Shown: positions 25,715 through 34,620 of the stretch, one piece after another
Layout: each line of letters opens with the position of its first letter
Numbering within the stretch: position 1 is the first letter of the stretch
Assembly (NCBI RefSeq): GCF_035956715.1
Contig: NZ_CP108381.1
Coordinates: 3,814,001 to 3,878,000, forward strand
Source of the DNA: Nocardia sp. NBC_01329
GTDB lineage: Bacteria > Actinomycetota > Actinomycetes > Mycobacteriales > Mycobacteriaceae
Length of the DNA: 64,000 nucleotides
Direction: 5' to 3'
Notes under the pieces: model-generated
Told to the model about the DNA's origin: nothing
Seen by the model: only the letters and a program-made list of their open reading frames with translations
Databases searched by the model: none
Position numbers and translations under genes: made by a program

Positions 25715-26224
25715 ATGAGCAGTGACGACCGCGCGGCCACCCAGGCGGCCACCGGAATGTTGCGCGACAGTGTAGATCAGCTGTTGAGTACGTTCGAGCG
25801 GCAGCGCGAGGCCATGGCGGAGATCCGGCAGCGGCTCGCAACCACCACGGTGAGCGTCTGGTCCGCGGACAACCTGGTGCGGATCGATGCCAACAGCGCG
25901 GGTGTCCCGGTAGAGGTGCACCTCACCACCGAGGCGTTCAAACGGTCCACCCCGGAAAAGCTGAGCCGCTCGATCCTCGCGGCTGTGCAGCAGGCCGCCC
26001 GACAGGCAAATGACCTGTCCCGGGAGGCCTGGACGCCGGTGCGGGAGATGGCCGGCGAAATCCCGGACCTGCCGGATATCGCGCCCGGTATGCCGAGTAT
26101 CAAAACGCTGACCGGCGATCTCTTCCCCGACCCCGTCACCGAGGCCGAGCCTCCCGCCCCGATGGCCCGGGAAGAAGAAGACGAGTTCTACCGCAACCGC
26201 GACTACCTGGAAGGCGGCCGATGA
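25715..26224 (+). CDS. YbaB/EbfC-like protein paired with a WXG100 gene
   Basis: A 169-residue protein. A coiled N-terminal helix (SVDQLLSTFERQREAMAEIRQRLA) precedes a small alpha/beta part (SVWSADNLVRIDANSAGVPVEVHLTTEAFKRSTPEKLSRSILAAVQQAARQA). This is the YbaB/EbfC nucleoid-protein fold as found in actinobacterial type VII secretion neighbourhoods (EspL-like). The C-terminal 60 residues are acidic and proline-rich. The ATG follows GAGGG by four bases. It overlaps the WXG100 gene by 4 bp (ATGA), so the two products probably act together. DNA binding has not been shown for this subgroup to my knowledge. Confidence 0.75.
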   Translation: MSSDDRAATQAATGMLRDSVDQLLSTFERQREAMAEIRQRLATTTVSVWSADNLVRIDANSAGVPVEVHLTTEAFKRSTPEKLSRSILAAVQQAARQANDLSREAWTPVREMAGEIPDLPDIAPGMPSIKTLTGDLFPDPVTEAEPPAPMAREEEDEFYRNRDYLEGGR

Positions 26225-26535
26225 GCACCGTCCGGGTCGACGAGGAAGCCCTGCGGGCGAGCCGCCCCGCGATCGTGAAGGTGGCGGACCAGGTCGCCGA
26301 CGCGGTGCGGGCCGCGCGCGCGGCGATCGAGGCCGAGGGCGAATGCTGGGGCGCCGATGAGATCGGCCGAGAGTTCGCGGACAAGTACTCGCCCGCCGCC
26401 ACCGAAGGCCTCACCGGTCTCGACCTGCTACAGCAGGCAGTGAACGGGGTGAGCGAGGGGGTGGGCGCGATCGCGACGGACTTCGGCGTCCAGGACGAGA
26501 ACAACGCCACCGGAGTCCAGCAGGCGGCGCAGTAG
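26221..26535 (+). CDS. WXG100-like type VII secretion target
   Basis: A 104-residue, all-helical protein. The hairpin turn carries the WXG element in AEGECWGADEIGREFADKY, flanked by two amphipathic helices of about 35 residues, as in EsxA/EsxB-like proteins. A C-terminal YxxxD/E signal is not obvious after the second helix, so secretion might rely on a partner. No ecc, mycP or PE/PPE gene is nearby: the pair is an orphan. It converges on dnaE1 with seven bases between stops. Confidence 0.8.
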   Translation: MSTVRVDEEALRASRPAIVKVADQVADAVRAARAAIEAEGECWGADEIGREFADKYSPAATEGLTGLDLLQQAVNGVSEGVGAIATDFGVQDENNATGVQQAAQ

Positions 26536-26542
26536 CGCCCGA

Positions 26543-29500
26543 TCAGCTCGCCAAGCAGCCCGGGCCCAGCAGTGCCTTCAGATCACCCATGAGCGCCGAT
26601 GAGGGCTCCACTCGCAGACTGTCGTCCAGTTTCAGCAGCGTGGTCTTCTCCCGAGCACCGACATGCCGGACATGGACATCCGAAGTCCCCGGATGCCGCG
26701 ACAGCACCCGCTTGAGCTCACCGATCTTGTCGGGCGTGCACATCCGGGTGGAGATGGTCACCGCCAGCGGTTTCGCCACCCCGATCGCCGACAGATCCGG
26801 TACGGCGAGATCGTTGGCGATCAGCGAGATCCGGTCGTCGCGCATCGAGACCCGGGCCTTCACCAGCACAACGGCGTCCTCCACCACATCCATCCCGTAC
26901 ACGGAATAGGCCTGTGGGAAGAACAGCACTTCGATACCACCGGTCAGATCCTCGATCTGACACGAAGCCCACGCCAGACCGTTCTTGTTGATCCGCCGGT
27001 TCACCGAGGCGAGAATGCCGCCGACGGTGACCTGGGTACCGTCCTTGATATCGCCCTCGAGAATCGTGGGGATCTGGGTATCGGCCTGGGCAGCGAGTAC
27101 ATGGTCGACGCCGTTGAGCGGATGGCCGGACACATAGAGGCCGAGCATCTCCCGCTCCAGGGCGAGGCGATGTTTAGTCTCCCATTCCTCGTCGGGAACC
27201 TTCACATCGAATACCGATGCCACCGATTCGGCACCCTCGTCGCCCATACCGCCGAACAGGTCGAACTGACCGATGGCCTCGGCCTTCTTGGTGGACATGA
27301 CGGCATCGATCGCGTCGGAGTGCACCAGCAGCAGCCCTTTACGGGGATGGTTCAGCGAATCGAACGCACCGGCTTTGATAAGCGACTCGGTGACCTTCTT
27401 GGTGCAGGCCACCGTATCGATCTTGTTGAGATAGTCCGAGAAATCGGTGAACTTCGATTTCTCGGTACGGGCGGTGATGATGGAGTTCACCACGTTCTGG
27501 CCGACATTGCGCACCGCGCCCAGCCCGAATCGGATATCGGCGCCGACCGAGGCGAAGTTGGTCTCCGATTCGTTCACATCCGGCGGTAGCACGGTGATAC
27601 CGAGTTTGCGGCAATCCGAGAGATAGATCGCGGCCTTGTCCTTGTCGTCACCGACCGAGGTGAGCAGACCCGCCATATATTCGGCCTTGAAATTGGCTTT
27701 GAGATAGGCGGTCCAGAAGGAGACCAACCCGTAGCCCGCGGCATGCGATTTGTTGAACGCGTATCCGGCGAAGGGGAGAATGGTGTCCCACAAGGCCTTG
27801 ATCGCCGGTTTCGAAAAGCCGTTGGCTTGCATACCGGCTTCGAAGCCCTCGAATTCTGCCTCGAGTACCTCGGCCTTCTTCTTACCCATCGCGCGGCGCA
27901 GGATATCGGCTCGGCCGAGCGAATATCCGGCGACCTTCTGCGCGATCTGCATGATCTGCTCCTGGTAGACGATCAGGCCGAAAGTATCGGCGAGGATCTC
28001 CTTCAGGGGCTCTTCCAGTTCGGGGTGGATCGGCTTGACCTGTTGACGGCCGTTCTTGCGGTCGGCGTAGTCGTTGTGGGCGTTCATACCCATCGGGCCG
28101 GGGCGGTAGAGCGCGAGCACCGCGACGATATCCTCGAACCCGGTGGGCTGCATCCGGCGCAGCAGATCCCGCATGGCACTACCGTCGAGCTGGAAAACGC
28201 CGAGAGTGTCACCGCGCGAGAGCAATTCGTAGGTGGCGGGATCGTCGAGCGGCAGATTGTCCATATCGAGGTCGATACCGCGATTGGACGAGATGTTGTC
28301 GAGCGCGTCGCCGATGACGGTCAGGTTGCGCAGGCCCAGGAAGTCCATCTTCAGCAGGCCGATGGCCTCACACGACGGATAGTCCCAGCCGGTGATGATG
28401 GCGCCGTCCTGCGCCCGCTTCCACAGCGGAATCGCATCCATCAGCGGTTCGGAGGACATGATGACCGCGCAGGCGTGTACACCCGCGTTACGGATCAGGC
28501 CCTCGAGACCGCGCGCGGTCTCGTAGATCTTCGCGACATCAGGGTTGCTGCCGATGAGATCACGGACCTCGGCGGCTTCCTTGTACCGCTCGTGCTGGGG
28601 ATCCATGATCCCCGACAGCGGGATGTCCTTGGCCATGATCGGCGGCGGCAGCGCTTTGGAGATCTGGTCGGCGATGGCGAAACCGGGCTGACCGAACTGG
28701 ACTCGCGCGGAGTCCTTGATGGCGGCCTTGGTTTTGATGGTGCCGAAGGTGATGACCTGAGCCACCCGGTCGCTACCCCAGCGATCGGTCGCATAGCGGA
28801 CCATCTCACCGCGGCGGCGATCGTCGAAGTCGATATCGATATCGGGCATCGACACGCGTTCGGGATTGAGGAACCGCTCGAACAGCAGTCCGTGCGGAAT
28901 AGGGTCGATATTGGTGATCCCCATCGCGTACGCGACGAGCGAACCGGCCGCGGAGCCACGGCCCGGGCCGACCCGGATACCGACCTCGCGGGCATGGTTG
29001 ATCAGGTCGCCGACCACCAGGAAGTAGGCCGGGAAACCCATTTCGATGATGACGTCGAGTTCGAACTCGGCGCGTTCGACGTACTCGCGCGGCACCCCGC
29101 TCGGGAACCGGCGTTCCAGACCGCGGTGCACTTCCTTGCGCAGCCAGCCGGATTGATCCTCCCCTTCGGGTACGGGGAAGACCGGCATCCGGTCACGGTG
29201 CTCCCACACCTCGGCGTAGGACTGGACCCGTTCCCCGATCCAGACGGTGTTGTCGCACGCGCCGGGAATCTCGGCGTCCCACAGGGCACGCATATCGTCG
29301 GCCGATTTCAGGTAGTAGCCGTCGCCGTCGAATTTGAACCGGGTGGGGTCGGACAGGGTCTTACCGGTCTGGACACACAGCAGCGCCTCGTGGTTACGCG
29401 AGTGCTCCTTGGTGACGTAATGGCAGTCGTTGGTCGCCAGAGGCGGGATGTCGAGAGCCCGGCCGACCTCGATCAGGCCCTGGCGGACCCGCGTCTCGAT

Positions 29501-30094
29501 GGACAGACCGTGGTCCATCACCTCGAGGAAGAAATTGTCGCGGCCGAAGATCTCCTGCCATTTGGCGGCGGCCTCGAGTGCTTCACGCTCGTGCCCGAGC
29601 CGCAGCCGGGTCTGCACCTCGCCCGAGGGGCAACCGGTGGTGGCGATGATCCCCTCGGCGTGCGCGGCGATGAGCTCCTCGTCCATCCGCGCCCATTTGC
29701 CGAGCTGGCCCTCGATACTCGCCAGCGAGGACAGTTTGAACAGGTTCCGCAGACCGGTCGCGTTCTCGGCGACCATGGTCATATGGGTGTAGGCGCCGGA
29801 GCCGGACACATCGTCGCTCTTCTGACCCGGATCACCCCACTGGATCCGTTTGGTGTCGAAGCGCGAACCGGGCGCGATATAGGCCTCGATGCCGATGATC
29901 GGCTTGATCCCGGCCTTCTTCGCCGAATGGTAGAACTCGGCCGCGCCGTACATATTGCCGTGGTCGGTCATTCCCACCGCGCTCATCCCGAGCCGGTCGG
30001 CCTCCGCGAACAGCGGTGAGATCTTGGCGGCACCGTCGAGCATCGAGTACTCGGTGTGGTTGTGCAGATGAACGAATCCGGACGAGGCGGCCAA
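26543..30094 (-). CDS. dnaE1: DNA polymerase III alpha subunit (DnaE1)
   Basis: The replicative polymerase, 1183 residues. The N-terminal PHP domain starts with FVHLHNHTEYSMLDGAAKI and keeps its metal-binding histidines, so it may proofread as in mycobacteria. The catalytic aspartates lie in RVSMPDIDIDFDDRRRG (palm). An OB-fold domain is near the C-terminus (VTVGGILASVNRRINKNG). I chose a TTG start at 30094: it follows GGGAGGAAGG, and it gives almost the length I recall for the M. tuberculosis enzyme. The ORF continues 54 codons upstream but has no ribosome site there. Confidence 0.96.
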   Translation of the reverse strand: MAASSGFVHLHNHTEYSMLDGAAKISPLFAEADRLGMSAVGMTDHGNMYGAAEFYHSAKKAGIKPIIGIEAYIAPGSRFDTKRIQWGDPGQKSDDVSGSGAYTHMTMVAENATGLRNLFKLSSLASIEGQLGKWARMDEELIAAHAEGIIATTGCPSGEVQTRLRLGHEREALEAAAKWQEIFGRDNFFLEVMDHGLSIETRVRQGLIEVGRALDIPPLATNDCHYVTKEHSRNHEALLCVQTGKTLSDPTRFKFDGDGYYLKSADDMRALWDAEIPGACDNTVWIGERVQSYAEVWEHRDRMPVFPVPEGEDQSGWLRKEVHRGLERRFPSGVPREYVERAEFELDVIIEMGFPAYFLVVGDLINHAREVGIRVGPGRGSAAGSLVAYAMGITNIDPIPHGLLFERFLNPERVSMPDIDIDFDDRRRGEMVRYATDRWGSDRVAQVITFGTIKTKAAIKDSARVQFGQPGFAIADQISKALPPPIMAKDIPLSGIMDPQHERYKEAAEVRDLIGSNPDVAKIYETARGLEGLIRNAGVHACAVIMSSEPLMDAIPLWKRAQDGAIITGWDYPSCEAIGLLKMDFLGLRNLTVIGDALDNISSNRGIDLDMDNLPLDDPATYELLSRGDTLGVFQLDGSAMRDLLRRMQPTGFEDIVAVLALYRPGPMGMNAHNDYADRKNGRQQVKPIHPELEEPLKEILADTFGLIVYQEQIMQIAQKVAGYSLGRADILRRAMGKKKAEVLEAEFEGFEAGMQANGFSKPAIKALWDTILPFAGYAFNKSHAAGYGLVSFWTAYLKANFKAEYMAGLLTSVGDDKDKAAIYLSDCRKLGITVLPPDVNESETNFASVGADIRFGLGAVRNVGQNVVNSIITARTEKSKFTDFSDYLNKIDTVACTKKVTESLIKAGAFDSLNHPRKGLLLVHSDAIDAVMSTKKAEAIGQFDLFGGMGDEGAESVASVFDVKVPDEEWETKHRLALEREMLGLYVSGHPLNGVDHVLAAQADTQIPTILEGDIKDGTQVTVGGILASVNRRINKNGLAWASCQIEDLTGGIEVLFFPQAYSVYGMDVVEDAVVLVKARVSMRDDRISLIANDLAVPDLSAIGVAKPLAVTISTRMCTPDKIGELKRVLSRHPGTSDVHVRHVGAREKTTLLKLDDSLRVEPSSALMGDLKALLGPGCLAS

Positions 30095-30340
30095 GATCTG
30101 TCCTTCCTCCCAATGGCTCGGCGGGGGTTGGTGTAGCGAGTTTATGCGCACCGTCCGACCGCTTCGGCGCCGGATGGGCGTGCCCGCCGGACCCGGGCGT
30201 GTCGTACCGGGCGCCGGGCGCGGGAAACCGATTCTGCCACCGGCACGCTCGGCCACTGGTAGGGTCGTGCCGCGTCACATCCGGCGGACGACCGCCCACG
30301 ATCGACCCCGCAAGTGCACGACCGACCAGCGAGGTGAACG

Positions 30341-30787
30341 ATGACAGCACGTACGACCGCACTCGCGCTGCCCACTGCCGCGGTGCTGGCGGTAGGAATG
30401 CTGGCAGCCACTGCCGCACCCGCCGCGGCCGACGGTGGTTCGTTCCAGACCCTCTACTCCCTCACCGACGGCCCGTGCGTAGCTCAGATCGACACCTCGG
30501 TCAACGGACCGGGCTATCCGGAGCACGCGTCGTTCACCGTCTCGACCATCATGTTCGGCATCGGGTCGTGCAGTCTGCCGATCACCCTGAACTGGCGCAA
30601 CCTCGATACCGGCGAGACCGGGTCGACCACCCGGACCGCGAACGGCCCCGGCCACTGGATGAACGACGGCCGCTCGGCGCTGTTCCATCCCGGGATCGGC
30701 CGCTTCACCGCGACCGTCTCCGTCGGCGCGGCCCATACCCCGGAATCGGGGTCCGTGGACTTCACTGTCGAGAAGTACCAGGGGTGA
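30341..30787 (+). CDS. Secreted protein of unknown function
   Basis: A 148-residue precursor. A signal peptide with hydrophobic core LALPTAAVLAVGMLAATAAPAAA ends with an Ala-Ala type cleavage site before DGGSFQ. The mature part (about 115 residues) is beta-rich with two cysteines (GPCVAQ and GSCSLP) that could form one disulphide. I do not recognise the family. The ATG follows GAGGTG with a five-base spacing. A TAGGGT -10 candidate lies at 30260-30265, which would give a leader of about 70 bases. It is transcribed divergently from dnaE1. Confidence 0.75.
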   Translation: MTARTTALALPTAAVLAVGMLAATAAPAAADGGSFQTLYSLTDGPCVAQIDTSVNGPGYPEHASFTVSTIMFGIGSCSLPITLNWRNLDTGETGSTTRTANGPGHWMNDGRSALFHPGIGRFTATVSVGAAHTPESGSVDFTVEKYQG

Positions 30788-31182
30788 TCACCGGCCTCCG
30801 CAGCGCGCACCCGGCCCGTTCTGCCTGATCGGGCCCGGCGTCCCCCGACGACTTTTCATCGACCTTCCACCACCCGGCGTGATCGCTGCGCCGGGTTCTC
30901 GAACTCGGCTCGCCGGTGCGGGCCGGTCATCGCTTCCGGAGAAGGTTTCCCGCGACAATGGCGGTTGCCGCGGGAAGCATGAGACGATGACCGGCCCACA
31001 CCGGCGAGACGACTCGATGTGATCACCGACGAACCGGGCCGGGGCGAGTGGAGCCGGGTCATCGCGTATATCCGCGGGCCGGCTCGTAGCATGTGTCCAG
31101 GTCACGATGATCGTCGGCGAGGGCGGGCGGCGGACCGGTGATCGGTACAGCGGCAGTAGGGCCGGGACGGACAGGAACAGCG
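30788..31182. other. Intergenic stretch with one hairpin
   Basis: About 395 bases without a convincing gene. TTCCCGCG (30947-30954) and CGCGGGAA (30969-30976) form an 8-bp hairpin with a 14-nt loop, 160 bases after the secreted-protein gene; it may be a terminator or a control element. TAGCAT (31086-31091) is a possible -10 for the downstream kinase gene, leaving a leader of roughly 85 bases. ORFs on the minus strand here look non-coding. Confidence 0.4.
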
Positions 31183-32364
31183 ATGACCGCGACCTTGCTC
31201 ACCGTGTCCGGCGCAGCCGTGCTGATCGCCGCGGCACTACTGATCTGGGCGCGACCCCGGCGGATGGTCACCACTCCCGCCGAACGCGCCGTGCACACCG
31301 CCTTACATACCGCCTCCCTGGCGGCCCGGCCACTCCGCCGCGGCCTCACTCGCGAGTCCGCAGCCGAGGCCGCGCCGCATCTGCGGGCCCTGGTCGGAGC
31401 CGAAGGGCTGGGGGTGAGCGATCCCGACGGTGAACTTCTCGCCTGGGACGGCACCCACGAGACACTGGCGGCCGAGTTCACCGGTGCAGCCAGACGGGCC
31501 GCCGCGGCGCAGCGGCCCGTCCTGGCGCACCTCCCCGAGACCGACCATCCGGGTCGCACCCTGGTCACCCAGCCGTTGCTCAGCGACAGCGGCACCGTTG
31601 TCGGAGCGCTGGGAATGGTCACCGGGAACCGGCCGGGTCCCGGTGCGCTCGGCGCCCTGGCCGAGGTCGCCCGATATGCCTGCGGCCAGCTGGAACTGGC
31701 AGAACTCGACGCGTCCCGCTCCCGGCTCGACCGCGCCGAGGTGCGCGCGCTACGCGCTCAGATCAGCCCACATTTCATCTACAACGCACTGAACACCATC
31801 GCCTCGTTCGTCCGTACCGATCCGGACCGGGCCCGCGAACTCATCTTGGATTTCGCGGATTTCACCCGGTACTCGTTCCGCGACGCCGGGGAATACACCG
31901 TGCTGGCCGACGAACTCAGCAATATCGAACGGTATCTCGAACTCGAACGCGCCCGATTCGGACCGGCGTTACAGGTGCGACTGCGGATCGCCCCCGAGGT
32001 GCTCGGCGTGACCCTGCCCTTCTTGGCCTTGCAGCCGCTGGTCGAGAACGCCGTACGGCACGGTTTGGCGGGCACGCCCGGCGGCGGCACGGTCACCATC
32101 GAAGCGCTCGACGCCGGAACCGACTGCGTGCTGAGTGTCGAAGACGACGGCGCCGGAATGGATCCCGACCTGTTGCGCTCCGGTTCGCCGGCCACGACCG
32201 GCACCGGGTCCACCGAGGGCGCGCATATCGGCCTGGCCAATGTGGACGACCGGCTACGCGCCGCCTTCGGCAACGATTACGGCCTGGTCGTGGACACCGC
32301 CCCCGGCGCCGGAACGAAGGTGAGCTTGCGGGTGCCCAAGTTCCGGCCCGGTATCAGACCGTGA
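31183..32364 (+). CDS. LytS-type sensor histidine kinase
   Basis: A 393-residue kinase of the LytS/YehU class. One N-terminal membrane helix (residues 2-22) is followed by a GAF-like sensor region (about 45-170). The phospho-accepting His is in LRAQISPHFIYNALNTIASF (H197). The ATPase domain has LQPLVENAVRHGLAG (N box) and VEDDGAGMDP. Unlike multi-pass LytS proteins it has a single membrane helix. The ATG follows AGGA at seven bases. Its natural partner is the LytTR regulator encoded at 36789-37541; the symporter genes between them suggest that the system senses an external carboxylate. Confidence 0.9.
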   Translation: MTATLLTVSGAAVLIAAALLIWARPRRMVTTPAERAVHTALHTASLAARPLRRGLTRESAAEAAPHLRALVGAEGLGVSDPDGELLAWDGTHETLAAEFTGAARRAAAAQRPVLAHLPETDHPGRTLVTQPLLSDSGTVVGALGMVTGNRPGPGALGALAEVARYACGQLELAELDASRSRLDRAEVRALRAQISPHFIYNALNTIASFVRTDPDRARELILDFADFTRYSFRDAGEYTVLADELSNIERYLELERARFGPALQVRLRIAPEVLGVTLPFLALQPLVENAVRHGLAGTPGGGTVTIEALDAGTDCVLSVEDDGAGMDPDLLRSGSPATTGTGSTEGAHIGLANVDDRLRAAFGNDYGLVVDTAPGAGTKVSLRVPKFRPGIRP

Positions 32365-32372
32365 ACCGGAAC

Positions 32373-32411
32373 GGCCGGGCCCCGCTCACCCTCACAGAGC
32401 GGGGACCGGCC
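32373..32411. terminator. Bidirectional terminator, first hairpin
   Basis: GGCCGGGCCCCGCTC (32373-32387) pairs with GAGCGGGGACCGGCC (32397-32411), 15 bp with a single mismatch and a 9-nt loop. It follows the kinase stop by eight bases and lies between two convergent genes. Confidence 0.75.
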
Positions 32412-32433
32412 GGCCTGCATCAGTAATTGCCAG

Positions 32434-32461
32434 GCCGGATGCCGCCGCCACGGCATCCGGC
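32434..32461. terminator. Bidirectional terminator, second hairpin
   Basis: GCCGGATGCCG and CGGCATCCGGC form a perfect 11-bp stem with a 6-nt loop, eight bases downstream of the symporter stop codon. It backs up the hairpin at 32373-32411, so this convergent junction is insulated twice. Confidence 0.75.
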
Positions 32462-32469
32462 TCGCAGGT

Positions 32470-34104
32470 TCAGTGCACGGCCGCTTTCTCGGCGCCGACC
32501 CCGGTGAGCGCCCGGACTTCCATTTCCGCAGCCTTCACCGGATCCTCGGTGTCCTTGCCGCCGAGGTAGGTACCGACGACACCGAGCACGAAGGCAAGCG
32601 GGATGGACACGATCCCCGGGTTGGACAGCGGGAACCAGTCGAAATCGAGATCCGGCAGCATCGCCGTCGAGGAGCCGGAAACCGCCGGGGAGAAAACGAT
32701 GAGCACGATGGTGGAGATCAGCCCGCCGTACATGCTGAACAGTGCGCCGGTGGTGTTGAAACGCCGCCAGAACAACGAGTACAGGATGGTCGGCAGGTTC
32801 GCCGAGGCAGCGACCGCGAAAGCCAGTGCCACCAGGAAGGCGATGTTCTGGCCGTTGGCCAGGATGCCCAGTGCGATGGCCAGGATCCCGATCACGACCG
32901 CGGTGATCCGGGAGACCCGGACCTGCGCGGCGTCGTCGGCTTTGCCGCGTCGGATGACATTGGCGTAGATATCGTGCGCGAACGAAGCCGATGCCGTGAT
33001 CGTGAGGCCGGCGACCACCGCGAGAATGGTCGCGAACGCCACGGCCGAGATAATGCCCAGCAGGACGACCCCGCCCAGTTCGAAGGCCAGCAGCGGGGCC
33101 GCGGCGTTCTGCCCACCGGCCGCGCCGAGGATACGGTCCGGTCCGACGATCGCGGCCGCACCGTAGCCGAGCACCAGGGTGAACAGGTAGAAGGCGCCGA
33201 TCAGCGCGATCGCCCAGACCACCGAGCGCCGTGCCTCTTTGGCGGTCGGCACCGTATAGAAGCGCATGAGCACATGTGGCAGACCCGCCGTGCCCAGTAC
33301 CAGGGCCAGGCCGAGCGAGACGAAGTTCAGTTTCGACATCTCACTGCCGCCGTACTGCGCGCCGGGGGCGAGTACGTCGCGGGCGGCCACCTTGGCGTCC
33401 TCGGAACCGCCGATCGCGCTCTGCGCGCCGGAAAGGATCGCCGACGGGTCGAATCCGAATTTCGCCAGCACCATCACGGTCATCACCGCGGCGCCCGCGA
33501 TGAGCAGGACCGCCTTGATGATCTGCACCCAGGTGGTGCCTTTCATCCCCCCGACCAGCACATACACGATCATCAGCACCCCGACCACGGCGATCACCAC
33601 CGCCTGCCCGGTCTTACTGGACACATCCAGCAGCAGCGCCACCAGACCACCGGCACCGGCCATCTGCGCGAGCAGATAGAACAGCGAGACGGCGAGGGTG
33701 CTGATCGCGGCCGCGGTCCGCACCGGCCGTTGCTTCAACCGGAAGCTCAGCACATCGGCCATCGTGAATTTGCCGGTGTTGCGGAGCATTTCGGCCACCA
33801 GCAGCAGCGCGACCAGCCAGGCGACCAGGAACCCGATCGAGTACAGGAAGCCGTCGTAACCATAGACCGCGATGGCTCCGGCGATCCCGAGGAAACTCGC
33901 CGCCGACAGGTAGTCCCCGGCGATGGCGATACCGTTCTGCGGTCCGGTGAAACCGCGGCCACCGGTGAAATAGTCGGCGGCACCGGAGGTATTGCGACCC
34001 GCCCAGAACACCACCACCATGGTGACCGCGACGAACGCCGCGAAAATGGCGATATTGGCAACCGGGTTGCCGACAGTGGCGCCGGCGGCATGTAGCGAGA
34101 TCAC
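32470..34104 (-). CDS. Cation/acetate symporter (ActP/MctC-like, SSS family)
   Basis: A 544-residue sodium:solute symporter with about 13 membrane segments. Family blocks are TGGRGFTGPQNGIAIAGDYLSAASFLG near residues 46-73, GGMKGTTWVQIIKAVLL, and LGTAGLPHVLMRFYTV (about 280). It imports acetate or other short monocarboxylates with Na+ or H+. It overlaps the DUF485 gene by 4 bp, the usual actP arrangement with a small membrane partner. The MctC transporter of Corynebacterium takes acetate, propionate and pyruvate. Two hairpins follow the gene. Control by the nearby LytS/LytTR system is likely but not proven. Confidence 0.93.
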   Translation of the reverse strand: MISLHAAGATVGNPVANIAIFAAFVAVTMVVVFWAGRNTSGAADYFTGGRGFTGPQNGIAIAGDYLSAASFLGIAGAIAVYGYDGFLYSIGFLVAWLVALLLVAEMLRNTGKFTMADVLSFRLKQRPVRTAAAISTLAVSLFYLLAQMAGAGGLVALLLDVSSKTGQAVVIAVVGVLMIVYVLVGGMKGTTWVQIIKAVLLIAGAAVMTVMVLAKFGFDPSAILSGAQSAIGGSEDAKVAARDVLAPGAQYGGSEMSKLNFVSLGLALVLGTAGLPHVLMRFYTVPTAKEARRSVVWAIALIGAFYLFTLVLGYGAAAIVGPDRILGAAGGQNAAAPLLAFELGGVVLLGIISAVAFATILAVVAGLTITASASFAHDIYANVIRRGKADDAAQVRVSRITAVVIGILAIALGILANGQNIAFLVALAFAVAASANLPTILYSLFWRRFNTTGALFSMYGGLISTIVLIVFSPAVSGSSTAMLPDLDFDWFPLSNPGIVSIPLAFVLGVVGTYLGGKDTEDPVKAAEMEVRALTGVGAEKAAVH

Positions 34105-34457
34105 GACCGGTCTCCTTCCAGTTCGGCGCGCAGCGCTGCGGCCCGCGGGTCCAGTTCCCGGTTGGCGAACCGGACGTAGAGGCCGGTGATCAAGAAAGTC
34201 GAGACGAACTGCCCCAGGCCGAGCAGCAGCCCGACATTGACCTCACCGAATACCCGGGTGGCCATGAAATCGTGCGCATAGGCGCCGAGCAGGACATAGC
34301 CGAGGTACCAGAGCAGGAACACTGCGGCCATCGGGAAGATGAAGCGGCGCAGCCGGTTACGGAGTTCCTGGAACTCCGGACTGTGCTGCGCGGCGACGAA
34401 ATCGGGCGGCGGGTCGGCCGCCCGCCCGTCGCTTGTGTCGAGATCGATTTCGGTCAT
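34101..34457 (-). CDS. DUF485-family membrane protein, symporter partner
   Basis: A 118-residue protein with two membrane helices: RRFIFPMAAVFLLWYLGYVLLGAYAHDFM and VNVGLLLGLGQFVSTFLITGLYVRFANREL. The sequence matches DUF485 (YjcH), which is encoded just before actP in many bacteria and is thought to help the symporter. It starts about 43 residues before the first helix with a hydrophilic stretch. Transcription runs from here into the symporter gene. Confidence 0.9.
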   Translation of the reverse strand: MTEIDLDTSDGRAADPPPDFVAAQHSPEFQELRNRLRRFIFPMAAVFLLWYLGYVLLGAYAHDFMATRVFGEVNVGLLLGLGQFVSTFLITGLYVRFANRELDPRAAALRAELEGDRS

Positions 34458-34620
34458 GCCGGGTCCCTCATCATGTGACGTGTATTACCTGTCCAGAAGG
34501 TAGCGGCCCGACGACGTCCCGGAACCCTTGTGATAGGGGTCACTCGGCAGAGGTGGGGAAGTGTGCGGTGAGCGGTCACCGTGCCGCGACGAACGGTCCG
34601 GCGCGGGCCGGACTCGGTGA

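Noticed and set aside
27743..30019. 758-codon open frame on the plus strand inside dnaE1
   Set aside because: It is an antisense shadow of a certain gene, a result of the high GC at third positions. It has no domain, no ribosome site and a His/Arg/Gly-rich composition.
26603..30094. Intein or insertion in dnaE1
   Set aside because: Bacterial DnaE can carry inteins, but the protein is collinear with the normal length and no intein motifs are seen.
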